Shown piece by piece: positions 1 to 5,151 of a DNA stretch of 7,508 nucleotides. The first letter of the stretch is position 1. Each line of letters starts with the position of its first letter. The position numbers were made by a program, and so were the translations under genes. The stretch is from Sphingomonas sp. UBA1000. Its GTDB lineage: Bacteria; Pseudomonadota; Alphaproteobacteria; Sphingomonadales; Sphingomonadaceae. The notes beneath the pieces were generated by a model, which was not told where the DNA came from, made no database searches, and saw only the letters and a program-made list of their open reading frames with translations. The stretch lies in NCBI GenBank assembly GCA_002291855.1, contig DBAW01000123.1:1-7508 (forward strand), given 5' to 3'.

Positions 1-50
1 CGTGCGGCGAGAGCCGCACCACCAACAATTTCCGGTGCCGCGACAGGCAT
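1..50 (-). CDS. Possible N-terminus of a further minus-strand gene, cut by the left edge
   Basis: An ATG at 50 on the minus strand opens a frame with no stop to the window edge, reading MPVAAPEIVGGAALAA. It starts 3 bases after the stop codon of the alpha/beta hydrolase, a spacing typical of a translationally coupled downstream gene. A GGGG stretch at the end of the hydrolase could act as a weak ribosome binding site. Only about 16 residues are visible, too few to name a family. The frame could also be open by chance in GC-rich DNA. Confidence 0.4.
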   Translation of the reverse strand, partial: MPVAAPEIVGGAALAA

Positions 51-53
51 ACG

Positions 54-947
54 TCACCCCGCGCCGACAAACTCCGCAATCGCCGCCGTCACCGCCTCGG
101 GCGCTTCCCAGGGGATGAAATGTCCGGCATCCGGCACCTCGACGACGCGCAGATGATCGACATAGGCGGCCAGCCCGTCGAGCTGGACGGGCAGCAGCGC
201 GCTGTCCTTCATCCCCCAGATGACGAGCGTCGGCATGGTGATCGCCGGGAACGGCCCGTCCAGAAAGGCGGGCCGCGCCGCTGTTTCGTCCGTTGCCGGC
301 ACGATCAGCGTCGTCGCGCGATACCAGTTGAGCATCGCGGTGAACGCGCCGGGCGTACGCCATTGCTCCAGATAGATTGCCCGTTCCTCGGCCCCCAGCC
401 GGGCGGGATCGATTTCCTTCAGGAAGCTGGTGTCGAAAAACCGCTCCAGCCCGAGCACGCCGAGCCTTGCCTCGAACCCCGGATCGCGGAAGTCGCGGAT
501 ATATTGGCTGGCGGCGCGCTGTGCGGGATCGTCGAACAGGCTTTTCTGGAAGATGAAGGGGTGCGGGGCGTTGCAGATCACCAGCCGGGCAATGCGGTCG
601 GGGTGGTTGAGCGCCGCCGTCCAGGCGATCGCCCCGCCCCAGTCATGCCCGACCAGCGTGAATCGCGTGAGGCCAAGCGCATCGGCGAGCGCGATCAGAT
701 CGGCGACCGGACGATCAGGCGCATAATCCTCCACCCGCGCGGGCTTGGACGAGCCGGCATAGCCGCGCTGATCGGGGGCGATGACGAAATAACGGTCCGA
801 CAGGGCCGCGATCTGGTGCCGCCAGGTGCGGTGCGATTCGGGAAAGCCGTGCAGGAAGATGATCGCCGGCGCATCGCGCGGCCCGGCCAGCGTCACGTCC
901 AGATCGACCCCGGTCGGGAGATGGAAACGCTGCTGTTCGATCGTCAT
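54..947 (-). CDS. Alpha/beta hydrolase, epoxide-hydrolase-like
   Basis: The 297-residue protein has the full set of alpha/beta-hydrolase landmarks. The oxyanion-hole motif HGFPES is at residues 33-38. The nucleophile elbow GHDWGG at 100-105 places an aspartate (D102) as nucleophile. The acid is probably D248 in WGMKDS and the general base H276 in AGHFIPWE. An Asp nucleophile, the HGxP motif and NWYR at 207-210, where epoxide hydrolases carry a cap-domain tyrosine (here Y209), point to a soluble epoxide hydrolase that opens epoxides to diols through an ester intermediate. Haloacid or haloalkane dehalogenases share this fold and nucleophile and cannot be fully excluded. There is no signal peptide, so it is probably cytoplasmic. 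The start at 947 is supported by GGAGGGG 8 bases upstream. It lies 123 bases after pirin on the same strand, beyond a hairpin, so it may be transcribed partly on its own. The physiological substrate is unknown. Confidence 0.85.
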   Translation of the reverse strand: MTIEQQRFHLPTGVDLDVTLAGPRDAPAIIFLHGFPESHRTWRHQIAALSDRYFVIAPDQRGYAGSSKPARVEDYAPDRPVADLIALADALGLTRFTLVGHDWGGAIAWTAALNHPDRIARLVICNAPHPFIFQKSLFDDPAQRAASQYIRDFRDPGFEARLGVLGLERFFDTSFLKEIDPARLGAEERAIYLEQWRTPGAFTAMLNWYRATTLIVPATDETAARPAFLDGPFPAITMPTLVIWGMKDSALLPVQLDGLAAYVDHLRVVEVPDAGHFIPWEAPEAVTAAIAEFVGAG

Positions 948-955
948 CTCGTCAT

Positions 956-962
956 CCCCTCC
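956..962 (-). promoter_or_regulatory. Strong ribosome binding site of the alpha/beta hydrolase
   Basis: On the minus strand GGAGGGG lies 8 bases before the ATG at 947. It is the clearest Shine-Dalgarno sequence in the window and fixes the start of the hydrolase. Other genes here have weak or no such motif, which suggests that the hydrolase initiates independently. Confidence 0.6.
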
Positions 963-1035
963 AGCCGGCCCGCCGGTTCGGGGGCGAGCCTATCCGCCAC
1001 GCCCCGCCGGTGTCGAGCGCACGCAGACTGCCCCT

Positions 1036-1073
1036 GAGCCGCCGGGCGGGGCCACCCGGCTTGAAAATGCTTA
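1036..1073 (-). repeat. REP-like hairpin repeat, copy 1, starting at the pirin stop codon
   Basis: Read on the minus strand, the element starts with the pirin stop codon TAA and continues GCATTTTCAAGCCGGG, an 8-base loop (TGGCCCCG), then CCCGGCGGCTC. The arms GCCGGG (1055-1060) and CCCGGC (1041-1046) pair. The same layout recurs at 4952-4990 behind cobS: AGCATTTTC, one variable base, AGCCGGG, an 8-base spacer of unrelated sequence, CCCGGCGGCTC. Conserved arms with a diverged loop of equal length indicate a folded dispersed repeat. It could also terminate the bolA-Nudix-pirin transcript, although no T-run follows. Confidence 0.65.
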
Positions 1074-1967
1074 GGGGTGCGAGATGGTCAGCGGCACTTC
1101 GGGCAGCGGGATGGATTCGTCGGCATCGGCGGGAACGGTCGGGAACCGGCCCTCCTTCCAGTCATGCTTGGCCTGGTTGATCCGCTCGCGCCGTGACGAG
1201 ACGAAGTTCCACCAGACATGGCGCGGGCTGGCAAACGCCTCCCCGCCCAGCAGCATGATCCGTCCGCCGCTAATGCTGCGCAGCGTCATCGGCAGCCCCG
1301 GCTTCAGCAGATAAAGGCTGTGCCGGTCGAGCGGCTGGCCGTCGAGGCTGGCATCGCCAAGCGCGACCACCACCGCGCGCTCATCGGCCGCCGCGTCGAT
1401 CGGCACCGCCGCGCCGCGGGCAAGCTGGATATCGGCATAGATGGTCTCGGCATGGCAGGTGGTCGGCGCACGCCGCCCCCACAGCGCGCCCATGATGATC
1501 CGCGCGGTCACGCCCTCACCGTCGATCAGCGGCAGATTGGCTGCGGGCACATGCTCGAACGCCGGGTCGGTTTCCTCCAGCGCCTCGGGCAGCGCGAGCC
1601 AGGTCTGCATGCCCGACATCACCGCGCCCGCCGCCCGCTCATCGGCCGGGGAGCGTTCGGAATGGACGATGCCCGACCCCGCCGTCATCAGATTGACCGC
1701 CCCCGGCTCGATCCGCGCAAAGGTGCCGAGCGAATCGCGGTGGTCGATCGCGCCGCCGAACAGATAGGTGACGGTCGACAGGTTGATGTGCGGATGCGGG
1801 CGCACGTCCATCCCCGCGCCGGGGGCGAGCTGGGCCGGGCCGAATTGGTCGACGAAGATGAACGGGCCGACCATGGTGCGCGGCCGCGACGGCAGCGTCC
1901 GGCGCACCGAAAAGCCGCCCAGATCATGGGTGCTGGGGGTGATGGTCAGCGTGAACGGATCGGTCAT
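1071..1967 (-). CDS. Pirin family protein
   Basis: This 298-residue bicupin protein matches the pirin family in length and motifs. The metal site is visible: H58 and H60 in RPHPHINLSTVTY, and H102 and E104 in GIVHSERSP, which correspond to the His-His-His-Glu iron ligands of human pirin (H56, H58, H101, E103). The C-terminal half holds the second, usually metal-free cupin. Bacterial pirins include quercetin 2,3-dioxygenases (YhhW type) and proteins with proposed redox-sensing or enzyme-binding roles. Sequence does not tell which applies here. The ATG at 1967 overlaps the Nudix stop by 4 bases (ATGA), so translation is probably coupled. The last codons run directly into a REP-like element that includes the TAA. 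Probably cytoplasmic. Confidence 0.9.
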   Translation of the reverse strand: MTDPFTLTITPSTHDLGGFSVRRTLPSRPRTMVGPFIFVDQFGPAQLAPGAGMDVRPHPHINLSTVTYLFGGAIDHRDSLGTFARIEPGAVNLMTAGSGIVHSERSPADERAAGAVMSGMQTWLALPEALEETDPAFEHVPAANLPLIDGEGVTARIIMGALWGRRAPTTCHAETIYADIQLARGAAVPIDAAADERAVVVALGDASLDGQPLDRHSLYLLKPGLPMTLRSISGGRIMLLGGEAFASPRHVWWNFVSSRRERINQAKHDWKEGRFPTVPADADESIPLPEVPLTISHP

Positions 1968-2413
1968 CGGTCGTCCTCCGCGATTTCGGCCAGCATGTCG
2001 GCCAGATCGGCCGGCCAGACCGTCTCGGGCCAGCCGGCAAGCTCGGCGCGGGTGAACCAGCGCCAGTCCTGCATCACCCGCCGTTCCAGATCGGTATGGC
2101 CATCGGCGCGGATTTCGGGGTTGGTGCAGCGGATGACGAAAAACCGTTCATCGGCGTCGACATCATCGCCCTCCAGCGTGCGGAACACGACCTGCCGCCG
2201 GAAGCGTTCGGGGCCGGGATCGGCGACGATGCCCGTTTCCTCGAACAGCTCGCGCCGGGCGGCGGCGGCATAGGCCTCGCCCGGCTCCAGCGCGCCGCCC
2301 GGCGTCGCCCAGAAGGGCGGCCGGTCATCGGCGACGAAGCGGAACAGCAGCACGCGCGCCTCAGCATCGAGCAGCAGGATGCGCGCCGCCGGCCGCTTCA
2401 GCCGGACGGTCAT
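1964..2413 (-). CDS. Nudix hydrolase
   Basis: The protein has 149 residues with a complete Nudix box at 40-62: G40, E46, R54-E55-L56, E58-E59, G61 and I62 fit GX5EX7REUXEEXGU, and the glutamates coordinate the catalytic Mg2+. The preceding WATPGG is also typical. Nudix enzymes cleave nucleoside diphosphates linked to another group, such as oxidised dNTPs, ADP-ribose, NADH or diadenosine polyphosphates. I see no motif that selects a substrate. The length fits a single-domain housekeeping enzyme with no extra domain. Both ends overlap neighbours by ATGA: the start with the bolA stop, the stop with the pirin start. It is therefore the middle gene of a tight three-gene operon. Probably cytoplasmic. 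Confidence 0.9.
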   Translation of the reverse strand: MTVRLKRPAARILLLDAEARVLLFRFVADDRPPFWATPGGALEPGEAYAAAARRELFEETGIVADPGPERFRRQVVFRTLEGDDVDADERFFVIRCTNPEIRADGHTDLERRVMQDWRWFTRAELAGWPETVWPADLADMLAEIAEDDR

Positions 2414-2733
2414 GCCGCCTCCGCCGGGGCCTCGGCGCGGATCGCGAGCGCATGGACGCGCTCGACCAGCAGCTCGGCCAGCGCGTGATTGACCATGCGC
2501 TGGCGCGCGACGCGGCTTTGCCCCGCAAACGCGGCGCTGACGATGCGCACCGAAAAATGGCTCTCGCCGCGCCCATCATGCCCGGCATGGCCACGATGGC
2601 GGTCGCTGTCGTCGACGACCTCGAGCGCGACCGGGGCGAGCGCGTCGGTCAGGCGGCGGATGATTTCGGCAGCGACCGGCCCCGGCGCGGCAGCAGACGG
2701 GGCGGCGGTGTTTGGCGTGGCAGGATGATCCAT
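2410..2733 (-). CDS. bolA: BolA family protein
   Basis: The 107-residue protein matches BolA throughout its second half: SHFSVRIVSAAFAGQS at 58-73, then ARQRMVNHALAELL and VHALAIRA up to residue 100. These align with the E. coli BolA segments around HFRVVVVSDRF, RHRMIYSTLAEEL and VHALALHT. BolA proteins pair with monothiol glutaredoxins in [2Fe-2S] handling, and E. coli BolA is also described as a morphology and stress regulator. The C-terminal family histidine is present (H94), but the usual RHR reads RQR, replacing a histidine often discussed as a ligand. The segment before residue 58 is rich in histidine (H46, H49, H52). The N-terminal 20 residues are a low-complexity Ala/Pro tail. The start at 2733 has AGGGG only 2 bases upstream, too close for a normal Shine-Dalgarno, so translation could be leaderless. 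It heads the bolA-Nudix-pirin operon. Confidence 0.88.
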   Translation of the reverse strand: MDHPATPNTAAPSAAAPGPVAAEIIRRLTDALAPVALEVVDDSDRHRGHAGHDGRGESHFSVRIVSAAFAGQSRVARQRMVNHALAELLVERVHALAIRAEAPAEAA

Positions 2734-2739
2734 CGCCCC

Positions 2740-2745
2740 TATATA
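2740..2745. promoter_or_regulatory. Candidate -10 box in the divergent bolA / J-domain spacer
   Basis: The 33-base spacer between the two divergent starts holds TATATA, the only AT-rich hexamer nearby. It is self-complementary and could serve either strand. For the plus strand it would put the transcription start near 2752, about 15 bases before the J-domain ATG. For the minus strand it would put the start at about 2733, the first base of bolA. No convincing -35 box is visible for either: GTGGCA at 2717-2722 (17-base spacing) is the best plus-strand candidate. Confidence 0.35.
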
Positions 2746-2766
2746 CGCGTTTTTGTGACGGACAGA

Positions 2767-3402
2767 ATGGCGACGCGGAACGACAGCCCCCGGCCCGAGG
2801 ACGGCCCCCAGCGGACGAGCCCGCGCGCCCGGTTTCACGGCCGGGTGGGCGGCGGCGACCGCGCGTGCGAGCATCCCGGCTGCACCGAGGCGGGCGAGTT
2901 CCGCGCCCCGCGCCATCCCGGCGGGCAGCGGGCCGACCGGCCGCCCGAATGGCGCTGGCTGTGCCTTGACCATGTCCGCGCCTTCAACGCCGGCTACAAT
3001 TATTTCTCGGGCATGAGCGCCGACGAGATCGAGGCCGCGCAGCGCCCCTATGCCGGCTGGGAACGCGAAACCCGCGCCTTTGCCCATGTCGGGGCGGACC
3101 GGCCGCCGCGCTGGGCCGATTTCGGCGATCCGCTGGATGCGATCGGGGCGCGGTTCCGGCGCGGCACCGCGGCGGCGCGCGAACGCCAGGACGGCCGCCC
3201 GCTGTCGGGCGAGAATCGCCGTGACCTCGCCACCCTCGGCCTCGACATCGATGCCGACCGCAAGGCGCTGCGCCAGCGTTATTCCGAACTGGTCCGCCTC
3301 TATCACCCCGACCGCAATGGCGGCGACCGCAGCCATGAAACCAAGCTGCAGGGCGTGATCGGGGCCTATACGCGGCTGAAATCGGCCCTCGCCTTCGCCT
3401 GA
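2767..3402 (+). CDS. J-domain protein with N-terminal Cys/His cluster
   Basis: The 211-residue protein carries a J-domain at its C-terminus (about residues 153-211), with the HPD motif at 180-182 (LYHPDRNGG) preceded by a basic helix (RKALRQRYSELVRLY). J-domains bind DnaK-type Hsp70 and stimulate its ATPase. It is not canonical DnaJ: there is no N-terminal J-domain, no Gly/Phe region and no CXXCXGXG repeats. The N-terminal part has C34 and C39 (CEHPGC) and C66 and H69 (CLDH), a plausible zinc-binding set and perhaps the client-binding part. I chose the ATG at 2767, which begins MATRNDS. In-frame GTG at 2755 and ATG at 2725 are alternatives, the latter overlapping bolA. No start has a strong ribosome binding site. 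It is divergent from bolA and ends 10 bases before the convergent VOC gene. From memory, such J-proteins often lie near bolA and cobS/cobT in alphaproteobacteria. Its client is unknown. Confidence 0.85.
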   Translation: MATRNDSPRPEDGPQRTSPRARFHGRVGGGDRACEHPGCTEAGEFRAPRHPGGQRADRPPEWRWLCLDHVRAFNAGYNYFSGMSADEIEAAQRPYAGWERETRAFAHVGADRPPRWADFGDPLDAIGARFRRGTAAARERQDGRPLSGENRRDLATLGLDIDADRKALRQRYSELVRLYHPDRNGGDRSHETKLQGVIGAYTRLKSALAFA

Positions 3403-3412
3403 ACCGCCCGCT

Positions 3413-3817
3413 TCAGCCGGCGAGCACCGCCGGGTCGAGCCACATCGTCTCCCAGACATGGCCGTCGGGATCGGCAAAGCTGCGCGAATACATGACCGGC
3501 AGATCCTGAACCGGATTGGGATCGGCGGTGCCGCCCGCTGCCGCTGCCGCTCCGGTCAGCCGGTCGACCTCGGCGCGGCTGGCGCATGGCAGGGCGATCA
3601 TCGTTTCCGATGTGCCCGCCGGGCTTGGCGGGCGCGGGGTGAAGCGCGCCCAGGCCCTGGGCGTCAGCAGCATCAGCCCCAGCCCCGCCGGCCCGGTCAT
3701 GCAGGCCATGCTGCGCGTCGTGAGCAGCGGCACCGCGCGAAAGCCGATCGCGGCATAGAAGGCCATAGCCCGGTCGAGATCGGCGACGGGAAAGTTGATG
3801 AACACCGGTGTCTGCAT
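3413..3817 (-). CDS. VOC (glyoxalase/bleomycin-resistance fold) protein
   Basis: The 134-residue protein has the VOC-superfamily signature: PVADLDRAMAFYAAIGF at residues 10-26 and SFADPDGHVWETMWLDP at 113-129, that is, two beta-alpha-beta-beta-beta modules. E123 sits where glyoxalase I has its terminal metal-binding glutamate. At the first-strand ligand position, normally His or Gln, the sequence has Phe (F6 in VFINF), so a complete glyoxalase I metal site is unlikely. A binding protein or a different lyase or dioxygenase-like activity is as likely. I chose the ATG at 3817, which begins MQTPVFINF directly at the first strand. The frame stays open to an ATG at 3901, but the extra 28 residues are basic and do not look like part of the fold. 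The ribosome binding site is weak. It lies between the J-domain gene (convergent) and cobS (divergent), breaking their collinearity. Confidence 0.85.
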   Translation of the reverse strand: MQTPVFINFPVADLDRAMAFYAAIGFRAVPLLTTRSMACMTGPAGLGLMLLTPRAWARFTPRPPSPAGTSETMIALPCASRAEVDRLTGAAAAAGGTADPNPVQDLPVMYSRSFADPDGHVWETMWLDPAVLAG

Positions 3818-3949
3818 CCGGCGTTCATCGCCGCTGCACGCGGCCCGCGCAACCATGGCGGCACCCCGGCGCGGACTTCCCCGCTTGGCAAGCCCCGCCA
3901 TCGCGATTACCGCCTGTTGCGCACGCCTTTGCCCTTTTCAGGACCTGCG

Positions 3950-4954
3950 ATGACCGACCTGCCCAACACCGTGCCCGATTCCCGTTCGACCACGCTGATC
4001 GCCGCGCCCGATAAAAAGGTGAGCGTGCGCGAGCTGTTCGGCATCGACATCGACATGGAATGTCCGGCGTTCAGCGCCGCCGACGAACGGGTGCCCGACC
4101 TTGATCCGGCCTATGTGTTCGATCCGGACACGACGCTCGCCATCCTTGCCGGCTTCGCGCACAACCGCCGCGTGATGGTGCAGGGCTATCACGGCACCGG
4201 CAAATCGACCCATATCGAGCAGGTGGCGGCGCGGCTGAACTGGCCGTGCATCCGCATCAACCTCGACGCGCATATCAGCCGCATCGACCTTATCGGCCGC
4301 GACGCCATCGTGCTGCGCGACGGGCGGCAGGTGACCGAGTTCCGCGAAGGGCTGCTGCCCTGGGCGCTGCAGACGCCGACCGCTCTGGTGTTCGACGAAT
4401 ATGATGCCGGCCGCCCGGACGTGATGTTCGTGATCCAGCGCGTGCTCGAGACCGAGGGCAAGCTGACCCTGCTCGACCAGAACCGGGTGATCCGCCCCAA
4501 TCCGTGGTTCCGGCTGTTCGCCACCGCCAACACCGTCGGGCTGGGCGACACGACCGGGCTGTATCACGGCACCCAGCAGATCAATCAGGGCCAGATGGAC
4601 CGGTGGAATCTGGTCGTCACGCTCAATTATCTGCCCGCCGCGGTCGAGGCGCAGATCGTGATGGCCAAGTCCGGCGAATATGACAGCCCGGACGGCAAGA
4701 AGCAGGTCGAGCAGATGGTGCGCGTCGCCGAACTGACCCGGCAGGGCTTCATCGCCGGCGACATTTCGACGGTGATGAGCCCGCGCACGGTGATCAGCTG
4801 GGCGCAGAACACGCTGATCTTCAAGGATGTCGGCTTCGCCTTCCGCCTGTCGTTCCTCAACAAGTGCGACGAGGCGGAACGCGCGCTGGTCGCCGAATAT
4901 TATCAGCGCGTGTTCGGCAAGGACCTGCCCGAAAGCGTGGCGCGCAAGGCCTAG
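3950..4954 (+). CDS. cobS: Cobaltochelatase-type AAA+ subunit CobS
   Basis: The 334-residue AAA+ protein matches CobS in length and motifs. Walker A is GYHGTGKST (79-87), Walker B is ALVFDEYD (145-152), the sensor-1 region is FATANT (190-195) and an arginine-finger candidate is R218 in MDRW. The conserved N-terminal segment VSVRELFGIDIDMECPAF (24-41) is also characteristic. In the aerobic cobalamin pathway CobS and CobT form an ATPase ring that drives CobN to insert Co2+ into hydrogenobyrinic acid a,c-diamide, as the BchI/BchD motor does for Mg chelatase. CobN is not in this window, so participation in B12 synthesis is unproven. The ATG at 3950 is supported by AGGA about 7 bases upstream; the frame stays open to 3458, but that stretch is antisense to the VOC gene. 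The stop codon TAG is the first triplet of a REP-like element. cobT follows after about 200 bases. Confidence 0.93.
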   Translation: MTDLPNTVPDSRSTTLIAAPDKKVSVRELFGIDIDMECPAFSAADERVPDLDPAYVFDPDTTLAILAGFAHNRRVMVQGYHGTGKSTHIEQVAARLNWPCIRINLDAHISRIDLIGRDAIVLRDGRQVTEFREGLLPWALQTPTALVFDEYDAGRPDVMFVIQRVLETEGKLTLLDQNRVIRPNPWFRLFATANTVGLGDTTGLYHGTQQINQGQMDRWNLVVTLNYLPAAVEAQIVMAKSGEYDSPDGKKQVEQMVRVAELTRQGFIAGDISTVMSPRTVISWAQNTLIFKDVGFAFRLSFLNKCDEAERALVAEYYQRVFGKDLPESVARKA

Positions 4955-4996
4955 AGCATTTTCCAGCCGGGACGAATCACCCGGCGGCTCGGAAAA
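4952..4996 (+). repeat. REP-like hairpin repeat, copy 2, starting at the cobS stop codon
   Basis: The element begins with the cobS stop TAG, continues GAGCATTTTCCAGCCGGG, then an 8-base loop (ACGAATCA at 4972-4979), then CCCGGCGGCTCGGAAAA. The arms TTTTCC-AGCCGGG and CCCGGCGGCTCGGAAAA pair, with a few bulged bases. It matches the element behind pirin at 1036-1073 in arm sequence, in loop length and in its position at a stop codon. Here the pairing extends further, into TTTTCC/GGAAAA, so this copy is the more complete. It may stabilise the cobS 3' end or reduce read-through into cobT. Confidence 0.7.
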
Positions 4997-5016
4997 CCCG
5001 GCAAATCAAAGGTCTG

Positions 5017-5057
5017 GAGCGGTTTCCGATCCGATGCAAACGGATCGGAAACCGCTC
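5017..5057 (+). repeat. Perfect 17-bp inverted repeat between cobS and cobT
   Basis: GAGCGGTTTCCGATCCG (5017-5033) and CGGATCGGAAACCGCTC (5041-5057) are exact reverse complements separated by a 7-base loop, ATGCAAA. In RNA this would be a very stable hairpin. No T-run follows on either strand, so it is not a standard intrinsic terminator. Its head GAGCGGTTTCC resembles the GAGCATTTTCC head of the preceding REP-like element, which starts 63 bases earlier. Together they look like a composite intergenic repeat. Possible roles are transcript processing, attenuation between cobS and cobT, or simply a mobile repeat insertion. Confidence 0.8.
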
Positions 5058-5151
5058 TCAGCCGCCATTCACCCATTTGCTGACCCCCGGTGACGGGGCC
5101 GCGCGCGCAACCGTTTGTCGTCGGCCCGCGCTTGGCGTAATGCGGGCCGGC

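Noticed and set aside
120..1037. 305-residue plus-strand open frame opposite the alpha/beta hydrolase
   Set aside because: It is rich in Arg, Gly and Pro with no motif, and fully antisense to a hydrolase with complete catalytic residues.
1218..2273. 351-residue plus-strand open frame opposite pirin and Nudix
   Set aside because: It spans the antisense of two well-supported genes and has the Arg/His-rich look of a shadow frame.
2734..3477. Upstream extension of the bolA frame
   Set aside because: It runs antisense through the J-domain gene. The BolA homology and the compact size support the ATG at 2733.
3818..3901. 28-residue N-terminal extension of the VOC protein
   Set aside because: It is Arg/Ala-rich and lies before the first strand of the fold; MQTPVFINF is the natural family start.
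3885..3910. TTGGCA ... GATTAC as a promoter for cobS
   Set aside because: The spacing is only 14 bases and the -10 match is weak, so I did not list it.
3458..3949. Upstream extension of the cobS frame
   Set aside because: It is antisense to the VOC gene. The ATG at 3950 has an AGGA ribosome binding site and gives the expected CobS length.
4952..5057. CRISPR-like repeats between cobS and cobT
   Set aside because: Only two related hairpins of different sequence, with no regular repeat/spacer array and no cas gene.
5084..5098. Small CCCC...GGGG stem upstream of cobT
   Set aside because: Four base pairs in GC-rich DNA are not significant next to the strong 17-bp hairpin.
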